A stretch of 64,000 nt of DNA. It comes from Myxococcus sp046520405. Lineage in GTDB: Bacteria; Myxococcota; Myxococcia; Myxococcales; Myxococcaceae. The notes under the pieces were generated by a model. The model did no database searches. It worked only from the letters and a program-made list of their open reading frames with translations, and had not been told where the DNA came from. The DNA lies in NCBI GenBank assembly GCA_046520405.1, contig JBKGHI010000002.1, positions 62,001-126,000 of the forward strand, written 5' to 3'. Of the stretch, positions 57,301-62,520 are shown one piece after another; position 1 is the first letter of the stretch; every line of letters starts with the position of its first letter. Position numbers and translations under genes: made by a program.

Positions 57301-57806
57301 GACTGAAGTTGCTGTATCGGGAGGAGCGCGTCTCGCGAGACGCAGCAGCGAGGTTGCTGGCGCACTGGAGCGGCCTGCTCCGGGAAATGCTCCGTCGGCC
57401 GGAGCAGCGGCTGGGCGACGTGTCCCTGTTGTCCGAGGCCGAGCGGCGCCGCGTGTTGGTGGAGTGGAACGCCACCGCCACCGCGTACCCACGTGACGCC
57501 ACGGTGCATTCCTTGTTCGAGGCCCAGTGCGCGCGGACGCCTGACGCGGTCGCGGTGCACTACGGCGACACCTCGCTGACCTATGCGGAGCTGAACGCTC
57601 GGGCGAACCAGGTGGCCCACCGGCTGCGCGCGCTGGGAATTCAGCGAGGGGCCTACGTGGGGCTCTGCGCGGAGCGCTCCGCCGAACTCGTCGTGGGAAT
57701 GCTGGGCGTCCTCAAGGCGGGGGCGGCGTATGTGCCGTTGGACCCGGCGTACCCTCGCGAGCGCTCGCGTGGATGCTCGCGGATGTGGGAGCACCGGTGC
57801 TGCTGA
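45366..57806 (+). CDS. NRPS2 segment 1: FAAL-ACP-C-A(MOX)-PCP-C-A-PCP-E-C-A(start)
   Basis: First 4,133 sense codons of a giant lipopeptide synthetase. FAAL 1-580 (QYTSGSTGDPKG) loads a fatty acid on an ACP (GLDSL near 628). C1 690-1110. A1 has a luciferase-like monooxygenase inserted at about 1355-1720 and the Gly code DILQLGMIW. PCP1 near 2040. C2 2100-2545. A2 2560-3060 with DVWHFSLVD, the Ser code. PCP2 LGGDS. Epimerase 3150-3595 (HHLAVDG), giving D-Ser. C3 3590-4030, DCL-like (HHLLLDG). Then the start of A3. The sense frame ends at 57764; the last 14 codons are out of frame. ATG 45366 gives the usual FAAL N-terminus; ATG 45297 would add 23 residues. It is divergent from the exporter gene, with 122 nt between starts. 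Confidence 0.93.
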   Translation: MRSPPAVTLLELLETRTRSHGARPLYTFLEDGGDDAVLSYAGLDVQARRIGAALQALAGAGERAVLLYPPGLEYVAGFFGCLYAGLIAVPAYPPDPMRLDRTLPRLRAIIRDARASVVLTTSFIQEMGEGLFEGAPELAALRWVATDALPEGLEADWRRPAPTWDTLAFLQYTSGSTGDPKGVQLSHGNLLHNLGLISHAFQVRQDSVGVIWLPPYHDMGLIGGILQPLYAGFPVALMSPLAFLRRPRFWLESLSRFGGTISGGPCFAFDLCVRKVPAAEREGLDLRRWELAFCGAEPIRPEVMTRFSEAFAPVGFQREALYPCYGLAEGTLIASGGRKGEGVLTRTWDAQALERNEALAVEDGPDARPLVGCGQTLPEQTLLVVDPETRQACPPERVGEIWVSGPSVAQGYWERPEESEAAFGARLADAGDGPRFLRTGDLGLLKDGELFVVGRRKDLIILRGRNLHPQDLELTLERSHPALRPGCGAAFSIDVGGEERLAVMYEVDSRKPWTPEDVVGALRRGLSETHEVQLHTLVLIEPGALPKTSSGKIQRRACRAELLTGTHRALMTWSEADAEAPQAENQAPALVASELLTAEELETWLVERIAARLRVRPESLAKDVPITSFGLDSLGAVELANDVESLGAVLRMEALLQGPTVGELARAVVAARGKNSGAELTRGEEGAPAPLSSAQQRLWLFEQLARGSAAYHLPATVRLTGALDEAALERAFAAILQRHEALRATFREEDGTPWQVSAPVGASVVRKVDLRDAPRETREAAAFRLAKEEAQAPFDLVHGPLLRATLIQLDAHEHWLVVVMHHIASDGASFAILARELSALYAGDASLPPLTLQYPDFARWRREVETAGALAAPLDWWKEHLSGVPAALELPTDRPRPPMPSYRGGRVAVQLSEALTARLEALGRSEGATLFMTLLAAFEVLLARHSGQADFCVGTAVNGRERMGLEGLIGCFLDLVVLRASVAGTSRFREQLGKTRDGVLEAFAHRGVPFERLVEAVQPTRDPSRAPLFQVLFVLQPEPGAGLSLPGLEARRVEVDPGATPYDLTLSLARSAEGLGGWLEYASDLFDADTASRLVARWGGLLEAIAADPEQRVAALPLLPEAERRQVLTEWNDTRTDVPEACLHALIEAQVRRTPDTVAVTCGGEALTYRELDQRANAVAWRLREQGVGPECVVGLFADRSVDLAVGLLGILKAGGAYLPLDPSYPEARLALMLEDSGASVVLAHRHLAGALPCDGRTVVTLEGPELAEAAPPVTVAPGNLAYVLYTSGSTGKPKGVLIPHRNVANFFTGMDARVGVTPGTWLAVTSVSFDISVLELLWTLARGFKVVVQGEQGALAATPRRVARPRRNSLGFSLFYFAADEGAPGAERYRLLLEGARFADRHGFQAVWTPERHLHAFGGLYPNPSVTSAAIAAITERVAIRAGSVVLPLHHPVRVAEEWSLVDNLSKGRVGISVAPGWHANDFVLAPERYEERRELARKDLDTVRRLWRGEALRFPNGTGTPLEVRLRPSPVQRELPVWLTAAGNPDTFREAGRLGAGVLTHLLGQRWEELEERIALYREAWREAGHEGEGHVTLMLHTFVGHDVERVRETVEGPLRRYLSNSADLMRGLGRTLGVDLDPASVRPEDLDALVGRAFGRFFEGAGLFGTPRTCREQVARIEALGVDEVACLVDFGVDTDEVLASLPALDAVRQRCERDFRLQSQGEGTVPAQLRRHGVTHLQCTPSLAQALLLEPGAAGALAGLERLLVGGEALSEELAARLRSTVGGALLNMYGPTETTIWSSSHVVAGAVGPVPIGTPIANTSLYVLDAELRPVPVGVPGELYIGGAGVARGYHARPELTAERFLPDPVASQAGARMYRTGDRARWRADGAVEFLGRVDHQLKVRGFRVEPGEIESVLARHPDVAQAMVVAREDVPGSARLVAYLVPRPETALSVEALLAFSRRSLPEHMVPSALVPLDALPLTPNGKVDRKALPAPEGIRDAAREYVAPRTETERRLAELWASLLGVARVGAEDDFFALGGHSLLATRAASRIREAFGVDLPLREFFEAASPAALGARIDARLLRASGVPALVARSHDGALPLSFAQQRLWFLEQLEPGGAAYNDAVAVRVEGKLDVPLLERCLREVVRRHDVLRATFHDEDGRASWRIHPEPRLTVTRVDLTALTGPAQAEALSRRLEAEALRAFDLGSGPPLRATLVQVGAREHVLLLVLHHLVTDGASMGVLVREVAALYRAFSQGQGSPLMALPLQYVDYAAWQRDWLRGAALEAQLAYWRARLEGAPRALELPTDRPRPAVRSSRGANRSVLLGAELTRALKTLAQREGATPFMVLLAGFSALLSRHGGQDDLCVGTPVAGRDRTELEGLIGCFVNTLVLRVSLAGAPSFRELIGRARETVLGAFAHQDAPFEELVKALQPERDLGRGPLFQAMLVMQEDPLPELAVPGLRLSVQPQPGHTAKFDLRLIITDTPEGFSANLELSTDLFEPDTAARLLEHLRVLLAAGVREPEQRVADLPLMSPAERHQVLVAWNDTLRPRPEASVLHRLIEAQVDRTPDAVALSFEGETLTYRALDRRANQLARYLRARGVGPETRVALSTERSLEMVVGLLGVLKAGGAYVPLDPEYPRERLEYMLADAAAPVLLTQARLSERLPHGGAAVVCLDSEWDAVARERDARLDVAVEGSGLAYVIYTSGSTGRPKGAMNTHAAICNRLLWMQEAHGLDASDRVLQKTPFSFDVSVWEFFWPLLTGARLVMARPGGHREPAYLTDVIAREGITTLHFVPSMLRPFLEEPGLDVSCASLRRVFCSGEALPAELRDRVFSRLGAALHNLYGPTEAAVDVTAWACAREDRGPVVPIGRPIANTRMYVLDERLRPVPVGVPGELYIGGMPLARGYWQRPDLSAERFLPDGFSAMPGARMYRTGDQARFLADGALEYLGRLDHQVKVRGFRIELGEIEAVLALHPGVRAAAVTVREDIPGDRRLVAYVVAPSEGVISELRGFLGERLPEHMVPSAFVSLEALPLSPSGKLDRRALPAAVRAQSEDGAGFVPPRNAQERQLARIWAGVLGVERVGVEDRFFELGGDSILALQVIARARQVGIHLTARQLFQHPTVAALAQVAGDVRRLAEQGPVVGPVPLTPIQRWFVERELPEPHHFNQALMLETRGPLNAEALARALKALVDHHDALRLRLSRGEAGWAQSCAEPGREVSLRRVDLSGQDTSEQAETMARIATEAQAGLDLESGCLLRAVVFDRGAERTGRLLLVIHHLAVDGVSWRVLLEDLETALRQLAQGEPVALPAKTTSFQGWARRLEAHAASDAVVEERAYWREAVSGAVSPLPRDLPEGVNTQGSERVVKVVLDAEVTRSLLRASTAAPEDVLLAGVARTLSRWTGQRLLRIDLEAHGRDDLFEDVDLSRTVGWFTSLFPVRLELPGETTSASVLASVRAAREQRQGRGLGYGLLRYLLREDDVSVAGGTGAASSEVLFNYLGQLDSGARDSALFSLAAEPSGASQGTRGLRSHVLEVVARVVGGRLELAWHYSEALHARERIESLARGCLETLTELSGAAEERYPLSPLQHGLLFQVLLEPGTDAYFEQRSWTLAGPLNPEALRRAWASVSERHATLRTSFQWEGLESPVQVVHARGAPVWRELDWRGLSSEARSQALDAFLGEDRAQGFDLSRAPLMRLALIRLEDEAWRFVWSFHHLLLDGWSLARVLGEVLDAYSAIAGGHTWRPPAAMDFRAYVEWLARRRPEQDEAFWREQLTGIEAPTPLPVEGGGADRNDTGECALELGDADTAALQDFARRHGVTQSTLVHGAWALLLSRYGGGADVVFGTTLAGRPPELPGIEEAVGLFIHSLPVRARVRHGAGLVAWLRELQSVLVELGQREHVPLTRLQGWSDIPRGTPLFESLLVFENYPVDAALARGAAGLALRDFTAFERTHYPLTAVAVPGRSLRLKLLYREERVSRDAAARLLAHWSGLLREMLRRPEQRLGDVSLLSEAERRRVLVEWNATATAYPRDATVHSLFEAQCARTPDAVAVHYGDTSLTYAELNARANQVAHRLRALGIQRGAYVGLCAERSAELVVGMLGVLKAGAAYVPLDPAYPRERSRGCSRMWEHRCC
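57764..57765 (+). other. frameshift site 1 in NRPS2
   Basis: Within A3, between conserved PRER and MLADVGAP, the expected GAGCGC-CTCGCG reads GAGCGCTCGCG: one C appears to be missing at 57764/57765. The upstream frame ends at a stop ending at 57806; the next frame continues the A domain without loss. Confidence 0.85.
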
Positions 57807-60800
57807 CCCAGGAGCGGCTGCGGGCGGCATTGCCTTCGGACAGTCTGCGCGTACTCACCTTCGAGGAGTGCGCGACGGAAGGTGACACCGCTGGAGCGCC
57901 GCCTTCCGAGACAGGCGCCGAGGATGCGGCCTACGTCATCTACACCTCCGGATCCACGGGGACGCCCAAGGGCGTCTGCGTCCCGCATCGGGCCGTGGTC
58001 CGGCTGGTGGTGGAGACGGACTTCATCCGCGTGGTGCCTGAGGACCGCGTGGCGCAGGCGTCCAATGCCTCGTTCGACGCGGCGACGTTCGAAATCTGGG
58101 GCGCGCTGCTCAACGGTGCCCGGGTGGTGGGCGTGGACCGGGAGACAGCGCTGTCCCCCAGGGCGTTCGCGTCCTGGCTGCGGGAGGAGGGCATCCGAGT
58201 CCTGTTCCTCACCACGGCCTGGTTCAACCAGGTGGTCGCCGAGGTCCCGGACGCCTTCCGTGTGCTGCGGCAGCTTCACTTCGGCGGCGAGGCCGTGGAC
58301 CCCCGGCCGGTGCGTCAGGTCCTGCGGGAAGGGCCGCCCGAGCGACTGCTGCATGTCTACGGCCCCACGGAGAACACGACCTTCTCCACATGGCACCTCG
58401 TTACGGACGTGCCGGACGGCGCCACCTCCATCCCCATTGGCAGGCCGCTGGCGAACACGGTCCAGTACGTGCTCGATGAGGACCTGACGCCGGTACCTCC
58501 AGGAGGCGTGGGGGAGCTGTGGCTCGGCGGGGACGGCCTGGCCTGGGGCTACCTGGGACGGCCCGCGCTGACCGCCGAGCGCTTCGTTCCGGACCCGTTC
58601 AGCACGCGTCCGGGGACCCGGCTCTATCGCACGGGGGACCGGGTCCGCTTGCTCGCGGATGGGGCGGTGACGTTCGAGGGCCGCGTGGACGCGCAGGTGA
58701 AGGTGCGCGGCTTCCGCGTCGAGTTGGGTGAAGTCGAGGCCGGGCTGCTGCGTCACCCGGACATCCGGCAGGCCGTGGTGTTGGCGCGAGAGGATGCATC
58801 TGGAGGCTCGCGGCACCTGGTGGCCTACGTCGTCCTGGCGCCGGAGGCAGCGACGACGCCCGCTGGGGTGCGTGCCTTCCTGTCCGAGCACCTGCCCGCG
58901 TACATGGTGCCCGCCATCTTCATGCCGCTGGAGCGTTTGCCGCTGACGCCCAACGGCAAGGTGGACCGTCGCGCGCTACCAGCTCCCGCCGCTGAGGCGG
59001 AAACCGTCGCGCCGAAGGGGCCCGAGGAGGAGCTGCTCGCCAGTCTCTTTGGCGAACTGCTCGGGGTCGCCCGCGTTGGGGCATCCGACAGCTTCTTCGA
59101 CCTGGGTGGGCACTCGCTGCTGGCCACGCGGGTCGTCACGCGGATTCAAGCGACCTTCGGTGTCGCCTTGTCGCTGCGGGAACTCTTCGACGCGCCGACC
59201 GTGGCGGGGCTGGCCGAGCGCATCCGGTGGACCCGGCAATCGTCTGGCGCGGCGCGCCCGCCGCCCATCGTCCCCGTGTCCAGGGACAGGTCCCTGCCGC
59301 TGTCCGCGATGCAGGAGCGGCTGTGGTTGCTGGAGCAGCTCCAGCCAGGCACGGCGCTCTACAACGTCCCCTGGGCCGGGTGGCTCACCGGGCCGCTGGA
59401 GGTTCCTGCCCTGGCGCGAGCCCTGTCCGGGCTGTTCCACCGGCACGAGGCGTTGAGGACCACCTTCTCCAGCCACGCGGGAGAGCCGGTGCAGGTCATC
59501 CACCCGAGCGCCAACGTCGCGCTTCCGGTCGTCGACCTGTGCGCGCTGCCGGAGACGGAGCGCGAAGCGCAGGCGCTGCACGTCGCTTCGGAGGAGGCTC
59601 GCCGGCCGTTCGACCTGTCCAGCGGGCCACTGTGCCGGGCGCTGCTGATTCGCACGGCGCCACAGGCACACCTGCTGGTTCTCACGCTGCACCACATCGT
59701 CTCCGACGGATGGTCCCTGGGCGTGGCCGTGAGGGAGCTGTCGGAGCTGTACGGCGCGGAGCTCCATGGCCGAGCCTCTTCGCTGCCAGCGCCCACGCTC
59801 CAGCCCGTTGACCACGCGGTGTGGCAGCGCGAGTGGCTCCAGGGGGAGTCGCTCTCCGCGCAGGTCGGATACTGGCGCAAGCAGCTCGCCGGGGCGCCGC
59901 CCGTCCTGGTGCTCCCCAAGGACTTCCCCCGGCCAGGCCTGCAGCGCTTCCGGGGCGACACCCTGGCCGTGCAGCTCCCCGCCGGGTTGTCCGATGCCTT
60001 CCGCGCGCTCTGTGTCCGCGAAGGTGTCACGCCCTTCATGGGGCTGTTGGCGGCCTTCCAGCTCCTGCTGTCGCGCGTATCGGGGCAGGAGGACGTGTGC
60101 GTGGGGTCACCCATCGCGGGCCGACAGCAGCCCGGCCTGGAGAACCTGATTGGCTTCTTCGTCAACACGCTGGTGCTGCGTACGCACCTGCCTCGGTCGC
60201 TGTCCTTCCGTGAGCTGCTGCGGCAGGTGCGGGAGACGACGCTGGACGCGTACGCCCACCAGGACGTCCCGTTCGAAAAGCTGGTGGAGGCGCTGCAACC
60301 GCCACGCAGCCTGAGCCACGCGCCGCTGGTGCAGGTGGTGCTCGCGCTCCACGAAGCCACGCGTCAGGACGCGGCGCCCGAAGGGCTCTCCCTGCGCCCC
60401 GTGGAGTTGGCCTCGGGCACGTCGAAGTTCGACCTCACCCTGGCCCTGGTCGATGCACCAGAGGGGTTCAACGGAACGCTGGAGTTCGACGCGGACCTCT
60501 TCACGCGGGAGACGGCCGCGCGGCTGATGAAGGCGCTCCAGGTGTTGCTGGAGAGCGCGGTGGCCGACGCAGGCCAGCGGCTGGGCGAGCTGCCGATGAT
60601 GGACGCGGCGGAGCGTCAGCGCCTGATCGTGGCGTGGAACGACACCACGGTGGAATACCCCCGGGAGGCGGGGCTCGCGGCGTCTTCGAGGCCCAGGCGG
60701 CGCGGTCATCAGACGCGGTCGCGGTGGTGTGCGAGGCGTCTCAGCTCACGTACGCGGAGCTGGACCAACGGGCGAACCAGCTCGCGAGATATCTGCGCAA

Positions 60801-60811
60801 GCGAGGCGTGA
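57773..60811 (+). CDS. NRPS2 segment 2: A(rest)-PCP-C-A(start)
   Basis: Second reading segment of NRPS2, sense from 57765 to about 60676 (about 970 codons). It holds most of A3 (YTSGSTGTPKG; pocket DAFFHGVTF, aliphatic such as Ile or Val, uncertain), PCP3 (LGGHS near nt 59110), C4 (HHIVSDG near nt 59695) and the first residues of the A4 region. The ATG at 57773 is merely the first in frame and not a true start. The last 44 or so codons after 60676 are out of frame. Domain spacing across both junctions is normal, so segments 1-3 were one gene. Confidence 0.9.
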   Translation: MLADVGAPVLLTQERLRAALPSDSLRVLTFEECATEGDTAGAPPSETGAEDAAYVIYTSGSTGTPKGVCVPHRAVVRLVVETDFIRVVPEDRVAQASNASFDAATFEIWGALLNGARVVGVDRETALSPRAFASWLREEGIRVLFLTTAWFNQVVAEVPDAFRVLRQLHFGGEAVDPRPVRQVLREGPPERLLHVYGPTENTTFSTWHLVTDVPDGATSIPIGRPLANTVQYVLDEDLTPVPPGGVGELWLGGDGLAWGYLGRPALTAERFVPDPFSTRPGTRLYRTGDRVRLLADGAVTFEGRVDAQVKVRGFRVELGEVEAGLLRHPDIRQAVVLAREDASGGSRHLVAYVVLAPEAATTPAGVRAFLSEHLPAYMVPAIFMPLERLPLTPNGKVDRRALPAPAAEAETVAPKGPEEELLASLFGELLGVARVGASDSFFDLGGHSLLATRVVTRIQATFGVALSLRELFDAPTVAGLAERIRWTRQSSGAARPPPIVPVSRDRSLPLSAMQERLWLLEQLQPGTALYNVPWAGWLTGPLEVPALARALSGLFHRHEALRTTFSSHAGEPVQVIHPSANVALPVVDLCALPETEREAQALHVASEEARRPFDLSSGPLCRALLIRTAPQAHLLVLTLHHIVSDGWSLGVAVRELSELYGAELHGRASSLPAPTLQPVDHAVWQREWLQGESLSAQVGYWRKQLAGAPPVLVLPKDFPRPGLQRFRGDTLAVQLPAGLSDAFRALCVREGVTPFMGLLAAFQLLLSRVSGQEDVCVGSPIAGRQQPGLENLIGFFVNTLVLRTHLPRSLSFRELLRQVRETTLDAYAHQDVPFEKLVEALQPPRSLSHAPLVQVVLALHEATRQDAAPEGLSLRPVELASGTSKFDLTLALVDAPEGFNGTLEFDADLFTRETAARLMKALQVLLESAVADAGQRLGELPMMDAAERQRLIVAWNDTTVEYPREAGLAASSRPRRRGHQTRSRWCARRLSSRTRSWTNGRTSSRDICASEA

Positions 60812-62520
60812 CGGTGGGCACGCCCGTGGGCCTGTGCGTCCAGCGCTCGCTCGACCTGGTGGTGGGGATGTTGGGCATCCTCAAGGCGGGCGGTGCCTAC
60901 GTGCCGCTGGACCCCACGTACCCTCGCGAACGCCTGGCCTTCATGGTGGAGGACTCGCGCCTCACCGTGGTGTTGGCGCAGCAGTCGGTCCTGGCGCTGT
61001 TGCCGTCGGGCGGCGCGGACGTGGTGCTCCTGGACACGGCTTGGGAGGAGGTTGCGCACGAGCCCGATGCACCCCTCCACGTGTCGGTGCCCGCCGAGTC
61101 GCTGGCGTACGTCATGTACACGTCCGGCTCCACGGGACGGCCCAAGGGCGTCTGCGTGCCGCAGCGCGCGGTGGCTCGCCTGGTGCTGGGCTCCCGCTTC
61201 GCGCGGTGGGGCGCGGACGAGGTCTTCCTCCAACTGGCGCCCATCTGCTTCGACGCCGCCACCTTTGAGCTGTGGGGTGCGCTGCTGCACGGCGCGAAGC
61301 TGGTCCTCTTCCCGCCGCAGCCGCCCACGGTGGACCTGCTCAAGGACGTGCTGGTGCGCCACGGTGTCACCACGCTGTGGCTCACGGCCGCGCTCTTCGA
61401 GGCCCTCTCCGCCGCGAGGCCGGACGCGTTGGACGGCGTGCGGCAGCTCCTGGCGGGAGGTGACGTGCTCCCGCCGGCCGCGGTGCGGGAGCGGATCGCG
61501 CGGGGCGGCATCCTGGTCAACGGGTATGGCCCCACCGAGGGCACCACCTTCACCTGCTGCCATGTGATGGAGGGGACCATCGCACCGGGGGCCATCCCCA
61601 TTGGCCGTCCCATCGCCAACACGCGCGTGTACGTGGTGGACGCGGAGCTGCGGCCGGTGCCCGTGGGCGTGCCCGGTGAGCTGCTCATCGGTGGAGACGG
61701 TCTGGCCTGGGGCTACCAGGGCCGGGCTGAGCTGACGGCGGAGCGCTTCATCCCGGACCCATTCGGACAGGAATCAGGCGGCCGGCTGTACCGCACGGGC
61801 GACAGCGTGCGGTACCGCGAGGACGGCACGCTGGAGTTCATCGAGCGGTTGGACGGCCAGGTGAAGGTGCGTGGCTATCGGGTGGAGCCGGGCGAGGTGG
61901 AGGAGGCGCTGCGCCAGCACCCGGCGGTGGCCGAGTCGGTGGTGGTGGCTCGGCCGGACCCCGCGGGTGGGAAGCGGCTGGTGGCCTACGCGGTGGCTCG
62001 GAGTGGGGAGTCACTGGAGCCACGCGGGCTGCGCGCCTTCCTGGCGGAGTCACTGCCTGAGTTCATGGTCCCTTCCGCCGTGGTCCCGCTGGCCGCGCTG
62101 CCGCTCACGCCGGTGGGCAAACTGGACCGCGCCGCGCTGCCGGAGCCTGACGTCGCGCGCCCGGCGGGCAGTGCCTTCGTGGAGCCCACCAGCGCGCTGG
62201 AGCGCCAGGTGGCGGGGCTCTGGGCGAAGGTGCTGGGCGTGGAGCGGGTCGGTGTGGAGGACCACTTCTTCGCGGACCTGGGCGGCAGCTCCATGTCCGT
62301 GGTCAAGGCGTGTGCATTGCTGCGTGACGAGTTGAAGCGCGACGTTCCCGCGACTCGCTTCTTTGAACATCCATCGGTCCGCGCGTTCGTCATGTCCCTG
62401 GAGCGGGACGGCGAGACGACGGCAGACACCCAGGACAACGAGGCCCACGTGGATCGCGCCCAGCAGCGGCGCCAGGCGATCCGTCGTCAGGGCCGGCGAG
62501 GAAATCACGGCAATGGCTGA
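60634..62520 (+). CDS. NRPS2 segment 3: A-PCP and C-terminal tail
   Basis: Third reading segment of NRPS2, sense from about 60679. A4 carries YTSGSTGRPKG and the pocket residues DAFWLGGTF, the known Val code; PCP4 has DLGGSS near nt 62285. There is no thioesterase: the protein ends in a basic tail (RAQQRRQAIRRQGRRG) similar to those of PKS-B and PKS-E, suggesting docking to the next synthase. Its stop overlaps the ATG of PKS-F by 8 nt, so the chain should pass to PKS-F. The codons between 60634 and 60678 are antecedent shadow sequence. Confidence 0.92.
   Translation: MERHHGGIPPGGGARGVFEAQAARSSDAVAVVCEASQLTYAELDQRANQLARYLRKRGVTVGTPVGLCVQRSLDLVVGMLGILKAGGAYVPLDPTYPRERLAFMVEDSRLTVVLAQQSVLALLPSGGADVVLLDTAWEEVAHEPDAPLHVSVPAESLAYVMYTSGSTGRPKGVCVPQRAVARLVLGSRFARWGADEVFLQLAPICFDAATFELWGALLHGAKLVLFPPQPPTVDLLKDVLVRHGVTTLWLTAALFEALSAARPDALDGVRQLLAGGDVLPPAAVRERIARGGILVNGYGPTEGTTFTCCHVMEGTIAPGAIPIGRPIANTRVYVVDAELRPVPVGVPGELLIGGDGLAWGYQGRAELTAERFIPDPFGQESGGRLYRTGDSVRYREDGTLEFIERLDGQVKVRGYRVEPGEVEEALRQHPAVAESVVVARPDPAGGKRLVAYAVARSGESLEPRGLRAFLAESLPEFMVPSAVVPLAALPLTPVGKLDRAALPEPDVARPAGSAFVEPTSALERQVAGLWAKVLGVERVGVEDHFFADLGGSSMSVVKACALLRDELKRDVPATRFFEHPSVRAFVMSLERDGETTADTQDNEAHVDRAQQRRQAIRRQGRRGNHGNG
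60677..60678 (+). other. frameshift site 2 in NRPS2
   Basis: Just after YPREAGL at the start of A4 the frame changes before GVFEAQAARS. The sequence GGGCTCGCGGCGTC has only two bases (60677-60678) where a codon is needed, so one base appears to be missing in a GC-rich tract. Confidence 0.83.

Noticed and set aside
45366..62520. Assignment to a named compound such as myxoprincomide, microsclerodermin or myxothiazol
   Set aside because: Single features (A-MOX, FAAL, KS-AT-KR modules) recur in those pathways, but the module order and codes read here do not let me match any of them.
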